From: Pseudomonadales bacterium
GTDB taxonomy: Bacteria; Pseudomonadota; Gammaproteobacteria; Pseudomonadales; Azotimanducaceae
Direction: 5' to 3'
NCBI GenBank assembly: GCA_022827905.1
Contig: JAJEIQ010000055.1
Coordinates: 1-64,000, forward strand
DNA length: 64,000 nucleotides
This document shows positions 53,594 to 61,614 of this stretch, one piece after another. The translations under genes and the position numbers were made by a program. The notes beneath the pieces were generated by a model. The model did not search any database and was not told the origin of the DNA. It was given only the letters and a program-made list of their open reading frames with translations. Numbering within the stretch: position 1 is the stretch's first letter; each line of letters starts with the position of its first letter.

Positions 53594-56500
53594 ATGGTGG
53601 TGAATAGAGAAAAGGAACGGGAATTCCGCGAACTGGTTCTGCAAGCGTTCGGGGACGCGAAAGCCAAAGGGAAGTCGAATTGGCGGACGATGGACCTCAG
53701 CGTGCTCAAGAACCGCCTCCTGCAGCGCACCGACAGGCGGTTCCGGGAGCGTGACTATGGGGCGCGGACCATGGCGGAAGTGGTCGCGCAGTTCCCCGAT
53801 GTGTTGGCCTTGGGGAAGGGACGGAAGCCGACGGTTTCACTGTTGACCGAAAGGGATGACGGGACGACCACCGGGGAGGTACCGGGAGAGGACGGAGCGG
53901 CGAACGAGGAAGCGAATTTCCAGGCGGTACTCGACCAGTATCGGACGAACGGCGACAACCTCGGTGTGGGCGAGGCGTACGCGTCGCAGCTGAGTAGGAT
54001 GGCAGAGGCCGACGTAGAAGGGACATTCGTCAACATGGTGTCGCGATGGGCCTCGGCGAGCCCCGTGGATGTCGAAGTTAACGGCATTGCGGATCTGTTG
54101 GACAACGTGGACAAGTTCGTCAATGAACAGCTCGCGCTCGCACTGGTGCACGCGACGCTGAGAATGGAGGACGTTGGGCGCGAACCGCCGCCGCGTACGG
54201 GCGACGTGATCTACCGGGTTTCGGGGTCGCTCAGGACGTTGTTCCAGATTCCGTCGAAAGCGAATAGAACCGCTGTGATGAGGGCGGCGACCGCGAAGAC
54301 GAGGGAGATGCAAACGGCCCTGTCCACGGCCGTGGATAGCTTTTGCGAGACGACTGCCGTGGCCGCGAAACTGCCGTCAACGGTCGTCATTAAGCAGGCA
54401 CATGCGTACGAACCGTATGCGCTGGTCGGCGAACGTCAGGTGCTGCGCGATGTGGAAGTGCTGCTCGGGACGCTGTTTCGCAAATTCTGCGAAAGCTGCG
54501 AGAAGTACGAGGCGGAGACAATACCGCGGCGCGCGCGGGACTTGCAACGCCAGTTGGAGCGAACGCTCGATACCCTGGGAGGGGATCTGGAGCACCGGCT
54601 ACGGCGTATGGTCTTGGGACCGGTGGCGAGGCACATGTCGCACTTGATCGAAGAGGGGACGCAGGCGAGCGACGAGATGATGAAGCCTTCGGTAGAGATC
54701 GCGGGCGGGACCTTCAAGCTCGATCTGCGCGGCGGTGATGACGTAATCTTCCCGGCACGTTTGGTGAACGACGGCGACGGGACCGCGCATAGCGTGCGCG
54801 TGCGGGCAGTCGATGCGAGCGGCCCGGTGACGCTGGCGGTGGTGGATCCGGCGGAGCCGTTCGAACTGGCTCCCCGAGCGGAACGCTTGGTTCGGCTCGA
54901 ACTCCGTGATGCACCGGGGGATGGGTTGTTGGCGTTGAAGGCGGCGGTGAGCTGCGAGACGATGAACGGCAGGCCGCTGGAGTTCGAGCAGAGCGTTGAG
55001 TTCGAACAGCAGGGAACGCAGCCGGACTGGGACAGCCTGCTCAGGGATCCGCCGTACGGAATCAACCCCATCCGAGACAAGAAGGACCTGTACGGGCGCG
55101 ACTCGGTTCTGGTGGATCTGGAACTTCAGGTGTCGAACGAGACGTCAACGTTCCTCTGGGGTCAGAAGCGTGTCGGAAAGACGTCGGTGTTGCAGGTGCT
55201 GGCGTCGAATCTCCACGAGCGCGGCGACATCGTGTGCGTTGTGTTGCGGATGGGCGAACTGGCGTCGCTGCACGAAGGCCAGTTGGGACACCGGGTGGCG
55301 ACTCGACTGGTGGCCGCGCTGGGGCTGGCGCGGGAAACGCCGTTGGAGGAAGACTTCCGGGCCGGACTGGGGCGGCTGGTGCCGTTCGTGGAGGAATTGG
55401 AGCGGGAGAGCGGCCTGAAAATGCTTGTCATCATCGACGAGTTCGACGACCTCAACCCTGCCTTCTATTTGGGGGAGCGGGGCAAGCAGTTCGTCAAGGC
55501 GCTGCGGTCGCTGTCCGAGGTGGGCCTGACGTTCATGTTCGTGGGTAGCGAACGAATGAATAGCATCTACCAGAGCCATTCGGCGGACCTCAACAAGTGG
55601 ATCAACAAGACACTAGACCGGATTGAGGTAGAGGCGGACTGCGAGGCGCTGATCACGGAGCCGGTCGCGGGGAAAATCGAGTACGAGCGGGATGCCGTGA
55701 AACGCATCGTCGACTACTGTAGGGGCAACCCATTCTATATGCATTTGGTGGCCGGGAAGGTGTTCCAGCGATGTGCGCAGGAACGGCGGACATTCGTCGG
55801 AACGAGCGACTTCGAGTATGTGCGGCGCAGCGTGGTCAGGGAACTGGGGCCGACGAACTTCGCTCACTTCTGGCAGGACGTTCCGGTTCTAGACCCGGGG
55901 GAGAAGAAACGGTCCGTAGCCAACAACTGTCTCTTCCTGGCCTGCGTGGCCACTTTGGGCTCGGGTGGATATGAATCGCTCGAGGACTTGGTGGCGGCGC
56001 AGAAGCAGCTTGGTCTGGAGCCGCGGGAACGGCTGCCGCTGCAGGACTTGCGGGATGTGCAGACCAGACTCTTGCGACGGGACGTACTGATGCGGCAGGG
56101 TGGCGGCGGAAGCGGGACCGAATTGGAACTGCCGGTGTTCCGCGACTGGCTGCTGGAAAACGGGGAAGGGGAACTGCTGCCCGTGTGGCGGTCGTTTCAG
56201 CAAGACCAAGCAGCCAAGGGCACGTCGGAGGCGCCGGTGGCGCCAGCGATCTTGGAGTCGCCGGGCTTTCCAATCGACGAGGACGATCTGCTGCCTGTCT
56301 CCGAACGGCTGGTGTACTTGGGTCGTCAGAAGGATGTTGCGGAAGTGCGCCGATGGCTGCGGCAGTTCGACGACGAAAGCCGTATTGAGGTGGCATTCCT
56401 GCTGCTGAAACGGCTCGCTGAGAAGGGATTCGTGAATGAGGGGGCGAACGTCAACGGACTCGCGAAGATGCAGGAGTCGCTCAACGCGAGAAGGCAAGAC

Positions 56501-57151
56501 GTTGGTGGCGGCGCATGGCGCATGTTCAGGCGACGGCGGGACAACCTCTACTTGGGTCACGTCGATTCGGAGACCAAGAGTGGGGCAGCTACTGCACGGG
56601 AGCTCGCCAAACGCATGAGCCCCGGCAAGTGCGCGTCGATAGATGGCATGCACGGGTGGGTGCAGGCGCACCTTGACGATGACCCGATGCTAGTGGTGGT
56701 GGACGACTTTGCGGGCACGGGGAACACGATTACGAAGGGCTTGGAACGCCTCTGGTCGGCCGATCAGGAGCTGTTCTCGGCGCTTGCGGAGGAGGGCCGG
56801 ATAGTGTGTTGTCTGCAGACGGCGTTTCCGGAGGCCATCGAGCGGGTTAAGCGGAGGTTCGCGCGGGTGGCGGTCCTGGCGATGACGACCTTTGATGACG
56901 AGGTACGAGCGCTGGCTCCGGAGGCCCGGATATTCGAGGATGAGGGGGAGCTAGCCTACGCGCAGGATGTGATGCTGCAGATCGGGCGTCAGCTTGTCCC
57001 GCAGAGTCCGTTGGGTTTTGGAGACATGGGTGCACTTGTGTCGTTTCACAACACTGTGCCCAATAACACGCTCCCTGTGTTCTGGTGTGCCGGAAGGGCG
57101 AACGGCCGGGAGTGGAGGCCACTTGTGCCACGTGGGTCATTTGTGTCGTGA
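53594..57151 (+). CDS. OST-HTH/LOTUS - STAND-like ATPase - PRTase-CE fusion protein
   Basis: A 1185-residue multidomain protein. Residues about 1-86 resemble an OST-HTH/LOTUS RNA-binding domain (LKNRLLQRTDRRFRERDYGARTM, then a strand pair). About 90-350 is helical. About 350-470 is a beta-sandwich domain (GTFKLDLRGGDDVIFPARL...). A P-loop ATPase follows: Walker A GQKRVGKT at 523-530 (K529) and Walker B MLVIIDEFDD at 610-619. The C-terminal third contains a phosphoribosyltransferase-like loop VVVDDFAGTGNT (about 1034-1045) and a terminal PNNTLPVFW block (1156-1164), matching the PRTase-CE conflict-system domain. Start ATG 53594 has a weak ribosome site. Arg codons AGG/AGA are visibly more frequent than in core genes. 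Probable defence-island sensor or effector. Confidence 0.7.
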   Translation: MVVNREKEREFRELVLQAFGDAKAKGKSNWRTMDLSVLKNRLLQRTDRRFRERDYGARTMAEVVAQFPDVLALGKGRKPTVSLLTERDDGTTTGEVPGEDGAANEEANFQAVLDQYRTNGDNLGVGEAYASQLSRMAEADVEGTFVNMVSRWASASPVDVEVNGIADLLDNVDKFVNEQLALALVHATLRMEDVGREPPPRTGDVIYRVSGSLRTLFQIPSKANRTAVMRAATAKTREMQTALSTAVDSFCETTAVAAKLPSTVVIKQAHAYEPYALVGERQVLRDVEVLLGTLFRKFCESCEKYEAETIPRRARDLQRQLERTLDTLGGDLEHRLRRMVLGPVARHMSHLIEEGTQASDEMMKPSVEIAGGTFKLDLRGGDDVIFPARLVNDGDGTAHSVRVRAVDASGPVTLAVVDPAEPFELAPRAERLVRLELRDAPGDGLLALKAAVSCETMNGRPLEFEQSVEFEQQGTQPDWDSLLRDPPYGINPIRDKKDLYGRDSVLVDLELQVSNETSTFLWGQKRVGKTSVLQVLASNLHERGDIVCVVLRMGELASLHEGQLGHRVATRLVAALGLARETPLEEDFRAGLGRLVPFVEELERESGLKMLVIIDEFDDLNPAFYLGERGKQFVKALRSLSEVGLTFMFVGSERMNSIYQSHSADLNKWINKTLDRIEVEADCEALITEPVAGKIEYERDAVKRIVDYCRGNPFYMHLVAGKVFQRCAQERRTFVGTSDFEYVRRSVVRELGPTNFAHFWQDVPVLDPGEKKRSVANNCLFLACVATLGSGGYESLEDLVAAQKQLGLEPRERLPLQDLRDVQTRLLRRDVLMRQGGGGSGTELELPVFRDWLLENGEGELLPVWRSFQQDQAAKGTSEAPVAPAILESPGFPIDEDDLLPVSERLVYLGRQKDVAEVRRWLRQFDDESRIEVAFLLLKRLAEKGFVNEGANVNGLAKMQESLNARRQDVGGGAWRMFRRRRDNLYLGHVDSETKSGAATARELAKRMSPGKCASIDGMHGWVQAHLDDDPMLVVVDDFAGTGNTITKGLERLWSADQELFSALAEEGRIVCCLQTAFPEAIERVKRRFARVAVLAMTTFDDEVRALAPEARIFEDEGELAYAQDVMLQIGRQLVPQSPLGFGDMGALVSFHNTVPNNTLPVFWCAGRANGREWRPLVPRGSFVS

Positions 57152-57274
57152 GCAGATCCGGTCTGGGCCGTGGGAGAAAGGAGTTGCGGCCGAAGCCGGG
57201 AGAAGTGGACTCGCGACGTGAGTTGCGACGGAAAGGGCGGGTTATGGAGTTACTAAGAGGGATGAGGAAGTAGT

Positions 57275-58822
57275 GTGATTCGAATACAGGCCTTGAAAGA
57301 CTTAATCCAATCTGGGCAACGGAGCTATCCAATCTATCTGGCGTTGATGCGGGCGGATGTCATCGACGAAATCGCGGACGTACCCAGCTACCGCGAGACG
57401 ACGACGAACGCAGACGTGGCGCGCAACGTCTCTACACGACCGGTCAAGGAGTGGCAGCGGCCAAAGATTACCGACAAAGTCGAGTCGATTAGCCAACTCT
57501 TCGATGACACCGGTGAATTCATGCCCAACCCGATCTTGATCGGGGAAAACCCAAACGCGAGCGCTGCGGTGGAGATCGAGCCATACTTGGTCGCAGGCAA
57601 CGGGACGCCGGTGTGGGAACTGCTGATCGACGAGACGTTGGCGGATGCGGAAAAACCTCTCTGGATCCTTGATGGTCAGCATCGGATAGCCGGGCTGGCA
57701 GCATCGGCGCAATCTTCGAATCCGGTTCCGGTCGTGTTTCTCCTAAATCAAGGCTCACCGCATTACGGAGCGGACAAGCTGGCGGAGATATTCGCTCAGG
57801 TGACGACGTCAGCAACACAGCTTGGGCCGTTGCACAGGGAGTGGTTGTCTTACGCCTTTGGCCTGAACCACTATTCGCTACAGGCAAATCGTGCGCCGGA
57901 GCAGAAGAAGGCGATGGAAGCGGTGGTGGCATTGTGCAAGACGCCTAGTTTCGGGGGTCAGGCGAATCCATTCCATGACCGCATTCAGTTCATCGATGGA
58001 CCGTCGTTGATCAAGATTCTGCCGGGAGGGCACGTCTACGACTGCATCGAACTCAAGGAAACGGTGCGGCGCAGGTACTACTCTGCGCAGAAGACGCGGG
58101 CGGAGTTGGACCCGGACGAAGTCGCCCGGGAGATGTGCTTCGCGCGGACGGCGCTGAGGAAAGTGATCAAGACGCCAAGGAAACGCTCGGTGTTCTTCGG
58201 AGAGGGAGACCACCATCAGAAAATCATGGAGGATGCCTTCTGGGCAGGGGCGCTGAGACTTCTGGCGGAACACGGTGCACCGCGCTCTTGGAACGACGTA
58301 TTGAGGAAACTGCACTTCGATTCGACGAGTTGGGACTTCTCGTGGAAACGAAGCCTGCACGGTAGGGAGCAAAGTAGGTCGAAGACGCTGGCTATCAAGG
58401 TGATGGAGGACATCTTCGCCAACAAGGAACTCCCTGAGGGAAGCGACAACATCGCAGATCTCCTGCAGGGCAGTGGGGCCCGGTTCGTGCTGGAGGCGTT
58501 CAGGTTAACGTCGGCGGGACGCAGGTCGTCGAAGCGGACCAAGGAACTGCAGGTGAGCAAGGGCGACAGCAGGTCCTTCGCAATTGAGCCGTGCGTAGGT
58601 ATCAGGATTCGAGAACGGAGCCTGAACATCCAGGAAATCCAGGTGACCGACAAGCAGGCGCCGCCGGGGAGATTGGTACCGTACAGCAGGGAGGTGCTCA
58701 GGAATGCCGGAATGACGTTAGACGGTGCGCGGCACAACAGTCCGTTGCAATTGCTGTTCACGTTGAAACACTACGGTGGTGTGACTTCCGCGGCGGACGT
58801 CCATATTGACTGGAAACCGTGA
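57275..58822 (+). CDS. DGQHR-domain protein, DndB-like
   Basis: A 515-residue protein with the DGQHR signature at D133-R137 (WILDGQHRIAG). The following LAEIFAQVTTSATQLGPLHREWLSYAFGL block supports membership in the DGQHR/DndB superfamily. DndB represses or binds phosphorothioation loci in known systems, and related DGQHR proteins have other roles. This one is longer than classical DndB and is on the opposite strand from dndCDE, so a regulator, sensor or effector-partner role are all possible. GTG 57275 has GAGGAAG upstream. It lies 123 bp after the PRTase-CE protein and likely shares its transcript. Confidence 0.78.
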   Translation: MIRIQALKDLIQSGQRSYPIYLALMRADVIDEIADVPSYRETTTNADVARNVSTRPVKEWQRPKITDKVESISQLFDDTGEFMPNPILIGENPNASAAVEIEPYLVAGNGTPVWELLIDETLADAEKPLWILDGQHRIAGLAASAQSSNPVPVVFLLNQGSPHYGADKLAEIFAQVTTSATQLGPLHREWLSYAFGLNHYSLQANRAPEQKKAMEAVVALCKTPSFGGQANPFHDRIQFIDGPSLIKILPGGHVYDCIELKETVRRRYYSAQKTRAELDPDEVAREMCFARTALRKVIKTPRKRSVFFGEGDHHQKIMEDAFWAGALRLLAEHGAPRSWNDVLRKLHFDSTSWDFSWKRSLHGREQSRSKTLAIKVMEDIFANKELPEGSDNIADLLQGSGARFVLEAFRLTSAGRRSSKRTKELQVSKGDSRSFAIEPCVGIRIRERSLNIQEIQVTDKQAPPGRLVPYSREVLRNAGMTLDGARHNSPLQLLFTLKHYGGVTSAADVHIDWKP

Positions 58823-58843
58823 CCTCGGAATGTGCCTGGTGCG

Positions 58844-59320
58844 ATGAACCTGGAGAAGCTCAAGATCCGGATCGAACGGGGTGAACAATACCTCCTTGCG
58901 CTCGAAGAGTTCCGGAATTGGGAGTGGGGAGAGATTCTCGCGGAGTACCGTGACGGGCGGCTCGCCTTGCCTCAGATAATGGTGTTGATGCATCCGGATT
59001 TCTACGCAGTGCGGGAGGCGCAGGTCGGAATGTCGATCCGCGGACCGCGCAGCTTCTCGACGACCGCAGGTCAACACGCGGCAAGCTGTATGGCGGACCG
59101 GATCTGGCTGTTGACTTGTCCGCTCAGGAGGTCGGAGGTTCAAGCGGACCACCTGTTCCCGTACTCTCTTGGCGGTCCCACATTAGCTGCGAATCAGCTG
59201 TTTCTCTGCCCCGCGCACAACAGCGCCAAGGGCAGCGATGTGCATTTGTTCCCCTGGGAGCGAGGCGAACCCAGCTGGCTGGCGATGCAGGTCGAGAAGA
59301 TTAGGAAGTTACTGCTTTGA
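58844..59320 (+). CDS. HNH endonuclease
   Basis: A 158-residue small nuclease. The HNH fold is visible as a CPLR knuckle followed by VQADHLFPYSLGG (catalytic His in ADH) and ANQLFLCPAHNSAKGS (Asn, Cys, His). The Cys pairs suggest a zinc-stabilised core. No SBD-type sulfur-binding domain was recognised, in contrast to phosphorothioate-dependent ScoMcrA-type nucleases. ATG 58844 or GTG 58832 may be the start. It follows the DGQHR gene by 21 bp on the same strand and is probably in its operon, making it the likely nuclease of the module. Confidence 0.75.
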   Translation: MNLEKLKIRIERGEQYLLALEEFRNWEWGEILAEYRDGRLALPQIMVLMHPDFYAVREAQVGMSIRGPRSFSTTAGQHAASCMADRIWLLTCPLRRSEVQADHLFPYSLGGPTLAANQLFLCPAHNSAKGSDVHLFPWERGEPSWLAMQVEKIRKLLL

Positions 59321-59410
59321 TGAACGCTGGCTGCTCGGGATCGCACCTGCGTTAGGCCGGGAGAGTTCGGAAGCGTTGACGGCGGGTGGCCGCCTGTTTG
59401 TGTCCTGCTG

Positions 59411-60733
59411 CTAGGGACGCTGCTGGTAGTCGCGGGCACAGCCCTCAAGGGGTTGCTGCTCGCCTGTCGTCCAGTAGTCGAAATAGTCGACGCGCAGTTT
59501 GGCCAAGTCGACCTTGATACGTTCCATGAGGACGGGCGTGGTTGACTTGAGATCATCGTAGACGAGAAAGGTGACCTTGCGGGACTCAAGGTGGACTTTC
59601 ACTAGGTCGACGGAGACCGCGTCGCCGAATAGCTGCAGCGCGCAGCCCACGTAGATACGTACGAGGGGCAGGCACTCACCGAGGACGGATTGGTGGAGAG
59701 TCAAGTGATGGGTTCCCGTTAACTGACCGATGCCGAGTTCGTCGTGGCAGAAGACGGCAGCTTCCTCGAGTCGGGTCGAATCACCGGCTGCGAATAGGGC
59801 TCGTTTACCGGCCGCCCGCGCATTGGTGATGCTGCCGAAGAAGTGGGCGACATCCCGCTGCAAGCGCCCTGGCAGTTCGCGGTAGGGCTTGCGGCGGGCG
59901 AAATGGCCGAGCGCGAAGTAGACGAGAAGGTCTTCCTGCCGTCCGATGGCGGCGGCTTCGAGCTGCTCTGGTTCGTAGAGACGGCTGACCCAGTCGTGGA
60001 TCCGCCGCCGTGATCCGAGTGTGGCGGCGAGGGCCTGCGCCGCGGGGCATTCGTCTGTGGCTGGGGGGCGTCCCAGCTCAAGGGCTCTCAGCCAATAGGC
60101 TTCGATCTGCGTGCGGTTGTCCTCAATGAGATGCGCGACCGCCTGATTCGTCGGCTCGCGCCGCAGGAGGCGCCACTCGCGGCGGACTTGCTGGCGGGCG
60201 AGCAGGAACAACTGTTCGTCGGCGGGCTGGCGGAAGACTAGGCAGATACCCGGCGCCATCGGAATGGCGTTTGCGTCCAGGGTCGCCTCGACGTAGGCGC
60301 GGAGTTCCTCCTGGGCGTAGTACTTCTGGAAGGTGTTGCGCTGGGTGACGACACCATCGCGGTACTCGGTGAACCGGGTGCGCTTGCTCTGATAGCCAAG
60401 CATGACGCTGACGATTAGCACCTGCCGGGCGAGCGCGAAGGCGTTCTTGAGGGCCTGGCGCCGCTCGTCGGCATCCTCTATGACGTTGATTACAAAGCCG
60501 ATGTTGACGATGTCCGCAGGGACACGGGGGTTGTCCGGTCGGAAAGCAGGGTCCCAGCCGGTGGCGTCGATGCCCATGGCGGCAAGCAACCGCACGTCGT
60601 CGCCCTGTCCGCAGCCGTAGTCGAACACCGAGCGGGTGCCGTCGAGGAAACCCAGTGCGAGAAGGTGCTGCATGGGCGAGGAAAGCTCGCGCCGCTGCAG
60701 GGCGGTGCGCTGCCGGTCGATGGATCCGCTCAC
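59411..60733 (-). CDS. Dnd-associated methyltransferase, catalytic and C-terminal part
   Basis: A 440-residue protein with class-I SAM-binding motif FDYGCGQG at residues 37-44 and an NVIED-type acidic motif downstream. It matches the catalytic and C-terminal part of the DNA-phosphorothioation-associated putative methyltransferase family. The C-terminal DLVKVHLESRKVTFLVYDDL segment resembles the N-terminal half encoded separately just upstream (61254-60730). GTG 60733 overlaps that gene's stop in a GTGA junction, so it is translationally coupled. Its substrate, DNA or another group, is unknown. Confidence 0.75.
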   Translation of the reverse strand: MSGSIDRQRTALQRRELSSPMQHLLALGFLDGTRSVFDYGCGQGDDVRLLAAMGIDATGWDPAFRPDNPRVPADIVNIGFVINVIEDADERRQALKNAFALARQVLIVSVMLGYQSKRTRFTEYRDGVVTQRNTFQKYYAQEELRAYVEATLDANAIPMAPGICLVFRQPADEQLFLLARQQVRREWRLLRREPTNQAVAHLIEDNRTQIEAYWLRALELGRPPATDECPAAQALAATLGSRRRIHDWVSRLYEPEQLEAAAIGRQEDLLVYFALGHFARRKPYRELPGRLQRDVAHFFGSITNARAAGKRALFAAGDSTRLEEAAVFCHDELGIGQLTGTHHLTLHQSVLGECLPLVRIYVGCALQLFGDAVSVDLVKVHLESRKVTFLVYDDLKSTTPVLMERIKVDLAKLRVDYFDYWTTGEQQPLEGCARDYQQRP

Positions 60734-61254
60734 CAGCCGACAACCTCTCCTCGGTGGAGTGCGAGGCCGACTTCCCTCAAGGCGCGGGTCCAGCCGTCCA
60801 GAGTGCCGATTCGGCGGTGATTCGCGAACGCGCCCCTAGCCTTGAGACGGGCCGTCAGATCGGCGGCGTCGGCAGCTAGGGCGTGGCCTGCGGGAAGAAG
60901 CAGTTCCTTGCGGTGGAGGATCGGAGGATTGGCACGATTACGGTAGTCCGTGTGCCGGGAGGTTCCAGGGGCTAGGTGGACTGCCAACGAGCGGGCGAGG
61001 ACCGGGAAGGGACTGGCAAAGTCGTTGTAGGTGAGGAAGCTGACGCGCGAGGGCGGTTGCAGCTTGACGACATTGTAGTCGGCCGGACCGGCAGCGAAGT
61101 GGTGCCAAGTGGCGTTCAGAAGATCAATGATGGGGGGCCGAGTGCGGATTAGTTCTATGTGGAAGTAGCTAGATGAACCGATGTGTTTGCCCCGGCCAGT
61201 TGTCCGCAACCGAGAACGGACGAAGGTGACATCAAGGTGCGGAGACCAATCCAC
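60730..61254 (-). CDS. Dnd-associated methyltransferase, N-terminal part as separate gene
   Basis: A 174-residue protein corresponding to the N-terminal domain of the Dnd-associated methyltransferase family. Recognisable blocks are NVVKLQPPSRVSFLTYNDF and NPPILHRKELLLPAGH, which in single-chain relatives precede the SAM domain. Here the two are separate genes in different frames, joined by a four-base overlap at 60730-60733. The combined 614 residues match the usual length of the single protein. It starts 12 bp after dndE. Confidence 0.72.
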   Translation of the reverse strand: MDWSPHLDVTFVRSRLRTTGRGKHIGSSSYFHIELIRTRPPIIDLLNATWHHFAAGPADYNVVKLQPPSRVSFLTYNDFASPFPVLARSLAVHLAPGTSRHTDYRNRANPPILHRKELLLPAGHALAADAADLTARLKARGAFANHRRIGTLDGWTRALREVGLALHRGEVVGW

Positions 61255-61266
61255 GCTGCAAAGGCC

Positions 61267-61614
61267 CTACTTGAGGACGGCCAGATCCTCGAGTGAGCGA
61301 ACGTGGCCCATTTTGTGCAGTCCGTTCTCGATGTGGCTGGCGATGACGAGGTTGGGGTCGCGGTCGTCGTTGACGGTTTCGACGTAGCGCACGAGCAGCA
61401 GCTCGTAGAGTTCCTGATGCTCACCGAAGAGTGTGGGCGCGTTGAACTCCTGGCCGGCCAGGTCGGCGGCGCCGTGCGCGACGCGGCGCGTCTCGCGTGC
61501 GGACAGAAGGAAGGCGAAGCGGCCCAGGATGTTGGGCGTCAACCCGGTCCTGGACTTGAGGTACCGCAGGCGGCCGGTGGCCCGCTCGGAGACCCGCACT
61601 CGGTGGGGAATCAC
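61267..61614 (-). CDS. dndE: DNA phosphorothioation protein DndE
   Basis: A 115-residue basic, helical protein. The N-terminal RLRYLKSRTGLTPNILGRFAF block is characteristic of DndE, which binds nicked DNA and works with DndC and DndD to place sulfur in the backbone. ATG 61614 overlaps the dndD stop (ATGA at 61611-61614), so it is coupled. The order dndC-dndD-dndE is the classical one. Confidence 0.9.
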   Translation of the reverse strand: MIPHRVRVSERATGRLRYLKSRTGLTPNILGRFAFLLSARETRRVAHGAADLAGQEFNAPTLFGEHQELYELLLVRYVETVNDDRDPNLVIASHIENGLHKMGHVRSLEDLAVLK

